Below, in pieces: positions 55,200 to 64,000 of a stretch of DNA of 64,000 nucleotides (positions are counted from its first letter, which is position 1; every line of letters starts with the position of its first letter). The stretch is from the NCBI GenBank assembly GCA_017657125.1, contig JAGFNX010000131.1, forward strand, positions 62,001 through 126,000, in the 5' to 3' direction. The notes beneath the pieces are model-generated. The model searched no databases. It was not told the origin of the DNA and worked only from the letters and a program-made list of their open reading frames with translations. Origin of the DNA: Scopulariopsis brevicaulis (taxonomy: Eukaryota; Ascomycota; Sordariomycetes; Microascales; Microascaceae). Both the position numbers and the translations under genes were made by a program.

Positions 55200-55785
55200 A
55201 GTTTTAGCATTATAGAGCGGATAGACTTTCAAAAAAAACAAAACGACTTTAAGAAGAAATCTCCATTTGATGACTTCATATTGCCCCTGTGAATATCACG
55301 GAAATAGCAGGAGCACAGGGGAATGAACAAGATGATTCTCAAGGGGGTCGTGCTTTCTTCGTGAGTATGAGGAGGTATGGCACCAATTGTAAGCAATCGA
55401 GTTTTGTTAAGTTAAGTCAAGAACTGACACTTGTAGGCTGTTTAGGCTACGCGAGTTTGTGCCTCACTCCGGTGAACTACCATGGGGTAATGCGTCGCTA
55501 AAGTTGGTCGTTTTAACTTAGATGCAAGCCCCCAGGATCAAGCCGGCATCCTGCTAGGTACACGAAGACAAATGTGAACACTGATCGCTCTGGAATACAT
55601 TTGGGTATAATGAATGGTTCCGCCTCCAAGTGTACACGTATTCTGATGTTACATGTGACTCCAACCCCGTGTCCCATGTCCCGGGCCCTTTCCCAAAGAC
55701 CCCGATTGGGGGTTCCATGGCCCTCTAATTGGCCGCCACTTCGGTGCATCGAGCCGTTCCCATTGCTAACGTCATGCCCCAGCCC
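55200..55785. other. Intergenic region between convergent cluster genes
   Basis: 3' regions of the SDR and MFS genes. No gene seen. Confidence 0.5.
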
Positions 55786-57901
55786 TCACGCCTTCTCGAG
55801 CTTCTCCAGCTGCTCAACCCCGGCATCATCCTCCTTCTCCTTCTCAAGGACACCGTCGCCCGAGATTCCGAGCCTCTCCCGGATGCTCGCTATCCTCTGG
55901 AGATCCCGTTCTCCCTGGTTCCCGCCAAACAGCTTGTCCATCTCTTCAATGCGCACGCCCTTCGTCTCGGGAACCCAGAAGAAGACCCAGATCCAGAGGA
56001 AGATGCAGAACGCTGGCTTGGGGTTAGATATGTTTATGATAGTTATGGAGGGGCAGGGGCTTACCTAGGAAGAAGTAGAAGGTGCCGAATTCGATGGCGT
56101 TGAGCATGCGGGGTGTGATGAGAGCCACGATGAACTAGAATTTGTTAGTATTCTATACCAAGGCAGGATACTGAGGGCGGAAACGACATACGTTGGACAG
56201 CCAGTTGGTCCCGATGGCGAGACCAACAGCCTGAGACCGGACGCCAGGAGGGAAAATCTCCGACGGCATGATCCAGTTAACACACCCAATACTAAACGCA
56301 AAGTTGGAGATGTAGATCCAGATAAATACGGCCGTTGCCCAACCGGCCGCGCGGTTCGTCTCCCACGAGTCCTTGTAGACGGCGTAGATGGTCCCGACGA
56401 TGAGTTGTGAGATACCCATGCCGGTGGCGCCGACGAGCAGGACCTTCTTTCGGCCCCACCGGTCCATGTACATAATGGCGGGGATTGTGGAAAGGAAGTT
56501 GATGATGCCGACGACGCCTGTTGCGAGGAGGTCGACTGAGTTGCCGTCGAGGCCGATCTTCTGGAAGATTTGCGGCGCATAGTAGATGATGGCGTTGATA
56601 CCTGGAAGGGTCAGCGATGTGATGACACAACGGGGTTTGGACGGTGGCTTACCAGTGAATTGCTGGATTAGTTGGAGAAGACAGGCGATTAGTAGCCGGC
56701 GGTTGAGGTGGCGCACGGTAAGGAGTGACGTGTACTGCTTGTACGCCAGCGTGACCTTTGACGTGATGCCGGGATACATGGCGTCGGTCGTCTCCTTGTC
56801 GAAGATGCCCACGGCCTTGATCTCCAGCAGCTCGAGTTTGATCCGTTGATCCGTCTCCGGAACGCGGCGGATACGCACGAGCGTCGCCATGGCCTCCTCC
56901 TCGCGGTCTACCGTGCGTTAGCCACCGCAAGCACTCAACACCGATAGCACTAAAGCCACTTACCCTTCATAATCAGCCAACGGGGGCTATACGGCAGGAA
57001 GAACGTGCCCCCCGCAAGTACCAACGACGGCACGCACTGCAGCGCAAGCGGAAGCCTCCACGCAACAGGCGACTGTCCGTCCCCCGTCCCCCCAATATAC
57101 TGCGTCCCATAATTAATCCAAAACGCCGACACGATCCCCGTCGTGATACCCAACTGCTGCAGTGCCACCAGACTCCCACGGAGGTTCGGCGGCGCCAGCT
57201 CGCTGATGTACAGCGGGACCACCATGGACAGCTGGCCGACGGCCAGGCCGGCGATGAAGCGGCCGATGAAGATCATGGGGATGTTGACGGCCGCGGCCTG
57301 GATTATGGAGCCGATGAGGAAGACGACGTTTGCGACTAGGATGGACCAGCGGCGGGAGAGTCGGTCGGCTATGGGGCCGTTGACGAGGGCGCCGACCATT
57401 GCTGGGACGGGATGTGGTTAGATGCGGACATTTGGGGGAAGGGGGGAGGGGGGCGGACTTACCGCCGAGGGTTAGGACTGCTACCATCCAGCCTTGGAGG
57501 GTGTCGTCGCTTGATAGGAGCGGGAATTGCTTGGCCTGTAGGTCAAGGAGTCAGTCTAGGTCTAGATACCCGGACAAAAAAGGGGAAAGCAAAGACTTAC
57601 AAAGTTGTTCATGACCAGCACTCCGCTGATGACGCCCTGGTCATATCTGCAAAACCGAACCAGTCAGCTCAATCGCGTAACACCGAGAATTGCTATGCAG
57701 CTTCCACATACCCGAAGAGGACTCCGCCGATACTGGCGAAGCACGAGAGGAAGAAGATGTATGGCTCTCGGGCTAGCCCCTTTACGCCTTCACCACTATT
57801 AGTTCCAACACACTTCATCTGGGCAGCAAGGAAGTCTTACCCGAGGGACCGTACGCGATTTCTATCTCCCCGGCGGGGGCGGCGCCGCCTGCAGCACCCA
57901 T
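55786..57901 (-). CDS. MFS sugar transporter (sugar porter family), nine exons
   Basis: Exons 57901-57841, 57787-57712, 57646-57601, 57535-57463, 57401-56964, 56907-56653, 56601-56192, 56134-56065 and 56012-55786 encode 551 residues. Motifs include FGYDQGVISGVLV after helix 1, DRLSRRWSI in loop 2-3, PYSPRWLIMK after helix 6 (Tyr instead of Glu in the usual PESPRWL), QQFTGINAIIYYAPQIF in helix 7, DRWGRRKVL in loop 8-9 and PETKG after helix 12. It likely imports a hexose, pentose, polyol or quinate-like compound at the plasma membrane. It sits centrally in the candidate cluster, next to the Zn2Cys6 regulator. Confidence 0.9.
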
Positions 57902-59034
57902 AACGACGGATCGGATAAGGGTAAAGAGAGGGGGTATATAATGCTCAATTCTCGCTTCGCAGACGAAGATGCGGATATCCACGTGGCGTTCAGCTGCAAG
58001 ACTCGGTACCAAACGACGAAGCCCTTCGAAACAGGAAAAGCAAGACGATGCGGAAGAGATATGCAGGCCGGGGGCAGGATGTCGGAAAGATCATCGCGAT
58101 TTTAACCAAACGCCCAGAGCCCCCCATGGGGTCATACGAGGGTACAAGACAGCCAGACCCCGGGATTGCGGCGCCCCACACAACCCCAGAGTCTCGGATC
58201 CGGGGCATCTCCAGTAAGTTCGACCCGCTACCTCGGGCGCGATTTCGAGGGCGTCGGGGCACTGTCGCCCTAGCTCGGCGTGGAATGTTGGTGTCGCGTG
58301 GGCCGGAGGGATGTCGGCCGACGTGGGCTTGGCGAGGCCGGCATGATGTCTCGTGCTGCGGCTGGGAACTGTCGGATTGCTGTGTGCCGACGCTATCGAT
58401 CCTTCAAGTGTAATAGTGCCAAGTATAGTCGTAGCTGGCATGGGAGGGAGCGTGTGATCCGGCAAATGCCCTGCGTGTGGAGCGCAAGGTCCACATCCTC
58501 ATGCGCGAACGGAGTATCGGCCCAGTGCATAGGGAATTCCAGGGCGAGGGCCAAGGACTCTGGACGCATGTATTCGGCGGGATAAATCAGCCGGCCTACT
58601 GTTCCGCCACCCTCTACCACCTGTACTTGTAAGTTGTGACAGAGTAAGGCGGCCACAACTATAGGGCACCTAACCTATACCGGAACTTGTTAGACCAGGA
58701 ACCACAATGCCGGGCCTCGCGGACTTGTACCGGGTAGTTTGGAGGTCTAATATCTCGTGACCCTTTGTGACAAGATCACACTAGGGCCAGTGGGGTAGCC
58801 CATACCTGGATAGTGGGTGGGTTCTATTATCTGAGGACTCCATGCGGCAGTATTTTCTTCATCCCCACAACCGACCATGGCCGTGACTAGCGTCGAATTC
58901 TAGGGTCCATTACCACGTAGAATCGCGGGACCCTGCCGCCGCGCCGATCTCGGCGCCCCCGAGCCGATCCAAGCCGCACAGCGACTTCGTATAGTACAAG
59001 TGACAACCATCCTCTCGGGCCCCTCCGCCCCGAC
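57902..59034. other. Intergenic region upstream of the transporter gene
   Basis: Upstream region of the minus-strand transporter and downstream region of the Zn2Cys6 gene. No gene is supported; open frames are arbitrary. Confidence 0.5.
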
Positions 59035-61331
59035 CTAATCGAACGAGTACCCACCCTGGTAGCTAAACAGATCCTGGTCCAGCGTCCCCGGGAACCCCTC
59101 CACCCCCTGGAATATCGTGTCCATCTGCCGGTCGTTGAGGAGCATGTGGAGCGACGGGTCCGCCGACATGTTCCACGGCACGTCGAAGAAGTCCGGCGCG
59201 ACGGGCATGTCCGGCCCCGCCTCCACTCCAGGCGCCGGCGCCGGCCCCGGTGGCGGTCCCGGCACAGTTTCCTGATGCGGCCGCGCTGGCGCCGGGGCCG
59301 GGGCCGTCATCTGTAGATCCTCGGCCGGGACGGGCTCCGTGGCCTGTCCCGGCCCCGCACCCGGCGCAAGGAACGCATGTAGCCTATCCAGCGTCTCCAG
59401 ACACCTCCCCGCCGGCGTATTCGGCTTAAGAAGCTGAAGACAGCTTCGCCCCTGCGCAATCGCCTGCGCCCACGACTTATCCCCCACAAGCGAATCCGCC
59501 GGACCCGCCTCACCTCCATTTGGCGCCTCAACCTGGCTCACCTCTAGCACTAGGATCGCCTGGAAGAGGAAGTACGTCGCATACCAGCTAAGCCCAGCAT
59601 GTAGCGCTCCAGCCCTCTCCTTGCAAAATACCGAAACATCCCGTATCGTCTCCACCGCCGCGGCGTAGCACTTCCAGTCGGCCACCGACTTCCCCCCCGG
59701 CGTGTTATGCCGGCGCTGGCTCGTCCGCCAGAGGAGCATACGCAGGTTCTGCTCCTTCCACGAGACGACGGCGCGGGGGCCGAGGAACCAGTCCGGGACC
59801 GAGGACGAGGTGAAGTAGCCCGGGAGGGTGTGCCGCCAATTGAAGAGCTTGACCTCCATGGTGAGGGCGGTGTCGTGGTTCGTTTCGACGTGCGGGGGCT
59901 TGAGGGACCAGAATTTTGGGTGGATTTCGTTGGCGAGGGCTGCGAGGTTTGCTTGGGCTATTATTGCGCTTGTGGCGGTTGGGTAGTCGACTTCGTCTGG
60001 GATGGGCGAGTCCAAGTCGAGGAACTGTGAAGGCGTGAGTACATCCTGTAACCTTTCCATTGCCCGTTATGATTTTGGTGTAACTTACAGAATCATCGAT
60101 ATTACGCGGCATCCGCACGTCCATGAACGCGTCTATGATGGTTGTCGGCCGCCCGGTTGTAATGCTCAGCCCGCTGTCGAAGCAGAACAGCGTCCAAAAG
60201 ACGCGCCGCCGCCTCTCGGCGAGGACGGTGCCTTGTCGCTGGTGGGCTATCTCCCTGTGCATGCCGAGCGCGAGGGCCATCCGGTACGCGACGCCAATCA
60301 TGTTGTAGGCAGTGTTTGGCCTGCCACGCTTTTGCACGTAGTTTCCCTGAAAGGGGTTTAGCACGGACGGTCACGATTGCGTTATGGGGTTCCGTAGACT
60401 TACCATGAGGAGGAATGCTTGTACGGCGCCTAGAGTGCCAGACTCGAGTGCCCGTGCAGATAGCCATGACCTCGCAACCGCAAAGTAGAGAGACTCCGCC
60501 GGCTCCTCATCAAGGATCCACTGTCCGATCGCCAGCACAATAGCATGTATCGCCGTCCAGCACGACGACGGGTCCGTCCGCGCCCGCTGCTCTCTCTGCC
60601 TCCTAAACGACGCTTCATGGAGAATCGGGTATGAGCAGTTGTAACACGAGAAGTAGGCGTCCACGAGGCGGTTCGTGTTTGCGTCCGCCGCCAGCGACGA
60701 GTTGAGCGCGAGGTTGTGGGGCGGCGGGAGCTGCGGTCTGCTCGTGCCGGGCCGGGGACCCGGCGTTGTGGGGGTTGCCTCGAACTGGGGGAGGAGGGCT
60801 GATAGTGACTGCAGGATGTTGGACGCCGAGCTACTGCCTGTAACGCCATAAGCTGCGGGTTCCTAGGGGTAGGGGCAGGTGGTGGGCCGGCGTCGTACCT
60901 AGGTAGCCCGAGGTTTCTACGGCCATGGAGGCCATGCCGTCGCTGTCGGCGACATGCGGGGCCTTTGCGCCAGTCGAAGCGGGGGACTCATGCCACTCGT
61001 ACTCCTCCGACGCCGCATCGCCCACCTCATTCCCAGCCCTGGAGACCTCCCTCCCCTCCCCCACCTTCTCCAACTCAGCCTCAATATCGATCCCCTGCCC
61101 CAGCGACCGCACTAAGTTCTCCAAGTGGCTACACCTCCGCTCCAGCGCATCCAAGTTCTTCCTCGTAAGCGGCGTCCGCGACGGCGCCTCCTCGAAGACG
61201 CACTCCTTCCGGGCCCGCACGCAGTACGTGCACGCCGCGGACCGCGGGTCCTGGATGCACTTCGTCTTTCTCTTTTGGCACTGTAGGCAGGCGCGGGCGT
61301 TGGCCGCCCGCGGGGGTCGCGGGGAGTTCAT
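59035..61331 (-). CDS. Zn2Cys6 transcription factor of the candidate sugar/polyol cluster
   Basis: Exons 61331-60899, 60837-60404, 60346-60089 and 60024-59035 encode 704 residues. The zinc cluster (CLQCQKRKTKC ... CTYCVRARKEC, CX2CX6CX8CX2CX6C) lies at about residues 15-43, followed by a Leu-containing coiled segment (LDALERRCSHLENLVRSLG). The regulatory middle region has YNMIGVAYRMALALGMHRE, RRRVFWTLFCFDSGLSITTG and the RP-type segment RPTTIIDAFMDVRMPRNIDD of PF04082. The C-terminus is Pro/Ala-rich, then acidic and aromatic (DLFSYQGGYSFD), a plausible activation end. By position it probably controls the flanking transporter, kinase and SDR genes. Confidence 0.9.
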
Positions 61332-61694
61332 GGCGGTGGGATCTGTGCCGATGTCTTGTGTTTGTCGGTTGACTCTGGGCCGAGAATGCGGAGGGGGAGG
61401 GATTGGGGATGCGGGGATGCAGTGCGTGGTTGCGGTGGTTCAGGGGCTATCCACTTTTATGCCGAGTTTAACCTAGGGTGTGCGCTAGGGCGTATGGTCT
61501 CGGTCTCGGGGATTTGTCACCAGGTCCTCCAGGGGCTCTACGGAGTTGAGCACTAGGAGCTCAGTTACGCCGATATACGGGGCCCCGCTGGAGGATGTGC
61601 GGAGGAGAATGAGGAGAGAAGTACACGCCCGTGTCTTGGCGGCAAAAGATATTAAGTGAACAACCTATTGCAACGCTACTTGTCAAGGCCAGCG
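61332..61694. other. Short intergenic region
   Basis: Upstream of the Zn2Cys6 gene and downstream of the kinase gene. No gene seen. Confidence 0.5.
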
Positions 61695-62384
61695 TCATGC
61701 CGGCACTTCAATGCTAGCCACCGTAACATTCGGCGGGATGAGATGTCTCCTCACATCCTCCCCGTTCAGCGTATCATTCCCGTCCACCCTCGCCAGAGCC
61801 GCATCCCACGACTTTTCAATCCCCGCCTCGATATGCCTCGCCGCGACCCGCCGTCTCGCAAGCGCGGGCTCCACGTCGACGAACCAAGTATCGTCCACCA
61901 GCGCTGATATCCCGCTCCAGGGTTCGCTGTCGAACAGCAGCCAGTTCCCCTCTAGTATGACGATCTCGGTCTCGGCGGGAATGCTCACGGCATCCGCGAC
62001 GGGGTCCTTAGTCGCATGGTCGAACCCAGGGACCGAGATCAGATCCGCCGATCGCGTCCGAGAGCTGTGTAATCTCTCCAATAGCTGGACCACCCCCGCC
62101 GCGTCAAAGGTCCAGTGCGCGCCCCGCCGGGCGTGCGCCTCCGCTGCGTTGGGCAGCGCGTCGAGGTAGGACCGCGGGTAGTGAAAGCCGTCCATGGCGA
62201 CGACGGCGGCCGATGTGCCGCCTTGATGGATGCGGCGGGCGACCTCGGCGGCGACTGTGGATTTTCCGGAGCCCGGGGGGCCGGCGAGGGCGATGAGGAT
62301 GCGGAGTTGGTGGGGGTCTTGCTCCCTCAGCCGGGCGCGGAGGCCGAGGGCGCGGGCTGTGAGGTTATCGTAGACTTGTTCCAT
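61695..62384 (-). CDS. P-loop kinase of the uridine kinase / phosphoribulokinase type (FrcK/Yfh7-like)
   Basis: Single exon, 229 residues. The Walker A motif GPPGSGKST (residues 35-43) is followed by VVAMDGFHYP, a Walker-B-like acidic segment IVILEGNWLLFDSEPWSGI, and an Arg-rich lid ALARRRVAARHIEAGIE. The pattern is that of the nucleoside/sugar kinase group near uridine kinase and pantothenate kinase, including rhizobial FrcK encoded with fructose transporters and yeast Yfh7. The substrate is uncertain; in this cluster a ketose or related sugar is plausible. It has no introns while three of its four cluster neighbours have three to eight. It is divergent from the SDR gene, 511 bases apart. 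Confidence 0.8.
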   Translation of the reverse strand: MEQVYDNLTARALGLRARLREQDPHQLRILIALAGPPGSGKSTVAAEVARRIHQGGTSAAVVAMDGFHYPRSYLDALPNAAEAHARRGAHWTFDAAGVVQLLERLHSSRTRSADLISVPGFDHATKDPVADAVSIPAETEIVILEGNWLLFDSEPWSGISALVDDTWFVDVEPALARRRVAARHIEAGIEKSWDAALARVDGNDTLNGEDVRRHLIPPNVTVASIEVPA

Positions 62385-62895
62385 TGTCGATGTTCATCTT
62401 CTTGTTACATTGACCACTCGTCCGCTTTAATGGACCCTTCTCGCATGTCTTCGTGCTGGCCCGCAGCAAGCAGGCGCATGTGACACGGAGCGGTCGATCG
62501 GCAGCAGTCGCCCGACAGCACAGTCGGCGTACAGTCTTCCGACTCCACTAGCGCCAGGGCGGTGGGGTTCTCTGGGTCCACGAAGGCAGTGGAGCTTCCT
62601 CGCCACCACTAGCGCCGAGCCTGGACTCGCCCCTCATCGGTGCGAAGCGAACCGAGAAGCCTGTCACAAGAAAGTACGAACTAGTGTTCTACGTTCAACA
62701 CGTAGCTATCCGTGTCCCAAAGAGTCATCTAAATACAAAGCCGAGAAAGAAGTCTGATTCCGTGCATTGAATCTCACTAGCCACACATCCCTGTCACCAT
62801 CGCCTCCCATGTAAGTTGAACCACCAAAACGTCATTCCCGCGTCCCCTAACAACGCCCAGTCCTCAACCCACGCATCCCTTCAAAACCACCCAAG
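62385..62895. promoter_or_regulatory. Shared promoter of the kinase and second SDR gene
   Basis: 511 bases between two divergent start codons. The layout suggests joint control. I could not single out one convincing regulator site by eye. Confidence 0.4.
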
Positions 62896-63807
62896 ATGGC
62901 CCCCTCAGCAGACCTAACCGACCGAGCGGCCCTCGCCGCCCGCACCGTCCCCGTCATGACGCTCAGCGACGGCACCGCAACATCCATGACCCCGCCCCCC
63001 AACGTCCCCATCGCCACCGACCCCGCCCAGGGCGCGAAAGACCGCTTCACCGTCCGCGGCAACGCCATCGTCGCCGGCGGCGCGGGGACCCTGGGTCTCC
63101 GGTCCAGCGACGCGCTGCTGGAGCACGGGCTCGAGGGTCTCATGATCTTTGACCTTAACCCTGCAAACGCGCAGAAGGAGATCGCGGCGATGCAGGCCAA
63201 GTTCCCCGCCGCGAAGATCCGGTCTCTAGCGGTGGACGTGACGGACGAGGAGGCGGTTGAGGCGGCTGTCGCAGAGGCGGCGAGGGAGCTGGGGCCCATC
63301 AACGCGCTGCTCTCGTTCGTGGGCGTGGTGGGCTGCGTGCCGACGCTCGAGATGCCCGTCTCGCAGTGGCGCAAGATAATGGACATCAACACCACCGGCG
63401 CCTTCATCCTCGCGCAGGCGGCCGCCCGCCGCATGGTCGAGCAGCGCACCGGCGGCTCCATCACCTTCATCTCGTCCATCTCGGCGCACAGGGTCAACTT
63501 CCCGCAGCCGCAGGCCGGGTACAACGTCAGCAAGGCGGCGCTTTTGACGCTAAAGAACTGTCTGGCGGCGGAGTGGGCGCAGTACGGTATCAGGACGAAC
63601 ACCATTAGCCCGGGGTACATGGATACGATTCTTAATGAGGGGGACGGGATTATGAAGCACAGGCAGATTTGGGCGGAGAGGAATCCGAGTGGGAGGATGG
63701 GGAGCCCGAGTGAGCTCACGGGGACGGTTGTGCTGCTGACTAGCAGTGCCGGCACGTATATCAACGGGACGGATATTGTGGTGGATGGCGGTGGTATCCT
63801 GTTCTAA
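62896..63807 (+). CDS. Short-chain dehydrogenase, D-arabinitol dehydrogenase-like
   Basis: Single exon, 303 residues. An N-terminal extension of about 50 residues (Pro/Thr-rich, ending QGAKDRFTVRG) precedes the cofactor loop IVAGGAGTLGLRSSDALLEHG. Then come LAVDVTDEEAVEAAV, the motif SFVGVVG in place of the usual NNAG, catalytic Ser in SSISAHRVNFPQ, YNVSK (Tyr-x3-Lys) and the C-terminal INGTDIVVDGGG. It resembles fungal D-arabinitol dehydrogenases and sorbose-reductase-like SDRs, which oxidise polyols to ketoses; exact substrate and cofactor are inferred. It closes the candidate cluster, divergent from the P-loop kinase. Confidence 0.82.
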   Translation: MAPSADLTDRAALAARTVPVMTLSDGTATSMTPPPNVPIATDPAQGAKDRFTVRGNAIVAGGAGTLGLRSSDALLEHGLEGLMIFDLNPANAQKEIAAMQAKFPAAKIRSLAVDVTDEEAVEAAVAEAARELGPINALLSFVGVVGCVPTLEMPVSQWRKIMDINTTGAFILAQAAARRMVEQRTGGSITFISSISAHRVNFPQPQAGYNVSKAALLTLKNCLAAEWAQYGIRTNTISPGYMDTILNEGDGIMKHRQIWAERNPSGRMGSPSELTGTVVLLTSSAGTYINGTDIVVDGGGILF

Positions 63808-63856
63808 TGCGGGAGCTGTGTGGCGAGACAATATGCGCCAGTGGAAAGCAAGAATA

Positions 63857-63880
63857 TGAAAGAAAGAAAGAAAGAAAGTA
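63857..63880. repeat. GAAA tetranucleotide microsatellite
   Basis: About five GAAA/AAAG units just downstream of the second SDR stop codon, in its 3' region. Confidence 0.8.
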
Positions 63881-64000
63881 TTCAATTCTACCGTGCCGTT
63901 ACTTTCGCTGTGCCGTCGAAGCAAACAGGAAGCTGGGTCCGGGAAGCATACGGTGGCATGAGAGGCCGTACTGAACCTACGGCCGGCTTCGGTAGCTCGA

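Noticed and set aside
1..64000. Transposons, CRISPR arrays, operons or bacterial-type promoters
   Set aside because: No transposase, reverse transcriptase, long terminal repeats or direct-repeat arrays were seen; the spliceosomal introns mark the DNA as fungal nuclear.

Overview
The window looks like nuclear DNA of a filamentous ascomycete (Pezizomycotina). Most genes carry one or more short spliceosomal introns (about 50-130 bases) with GTAAGT- or GTGAGT-like donors and TAG/CAG acceptors. Coding regions are GC-rich, intergenic gaps are long, and the gene set is typical of such fungi: proline dehydrogenase, Tim50, an HDEL-tagged PDI, Vta1, Rrp41, two Zn2Cys6 regulators, MFS sugar transporters and a DUF7136-like secreted protein. 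A Sordariomycete is plausible, but the sequence alone does not settle the class.

Layout. 1-11 kb is a conserved block: proline dehydrogenase (3' end cut by the window edge), a Tim17-like membrane protein, a small acidic protein, a Cdc1/Ted1-like phosphoesterase, a possible small secreted protein, Tim50 and an F-box protein. 11-17.3 kb is gene-poor and looks less GC-rich. It holds three accessory-type genes on the minus strand: a Cys4 mini-protein, an intact six-exon SRPK-like kinase and a MADS-box-like small protein. 17.5-30.8 kb returns to conserved genes: Vta1, PDI, Rrp41, a large protein joining two cyclic-nucleotide-binding domains to an F-box and leucine-rich repeats, and a sugar transporter. 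30.8-35 kb is a gene desert. 35-51.9 kb has MsrA, a GHITM-like mitochondrial protein, a cysteine-rich secreted protein, an aquaporin, a Zn2Cys6 regulator, a NUDIX hydrolase, a tartrate-type dehydrogenase and a secreted DUF7136-like protein. 52-54 kb contains a decayed aminoglycoside-phosphotransferase-type gene.

The last 10 kb (54.1-63.8 kb) is the most coherent group: a sorbose-reductase-like SDR, an MFS sugar transporter, a Zn2Cys6 regulator, a P-loop sugar/nucleoside-type kinase and an arabinitol-dehydrogenase-like SDR. Together they look like a sugar or sugar-alcohol utilisation cluster (uptake, oxidoreduction, phosphorylation, regulation). That reading is an inference from co-location and family.

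Exon limits were placed by hand from splice consensus and reading-frame continuity. Each multi-exon model given as intact adds up to a whole number of codons.
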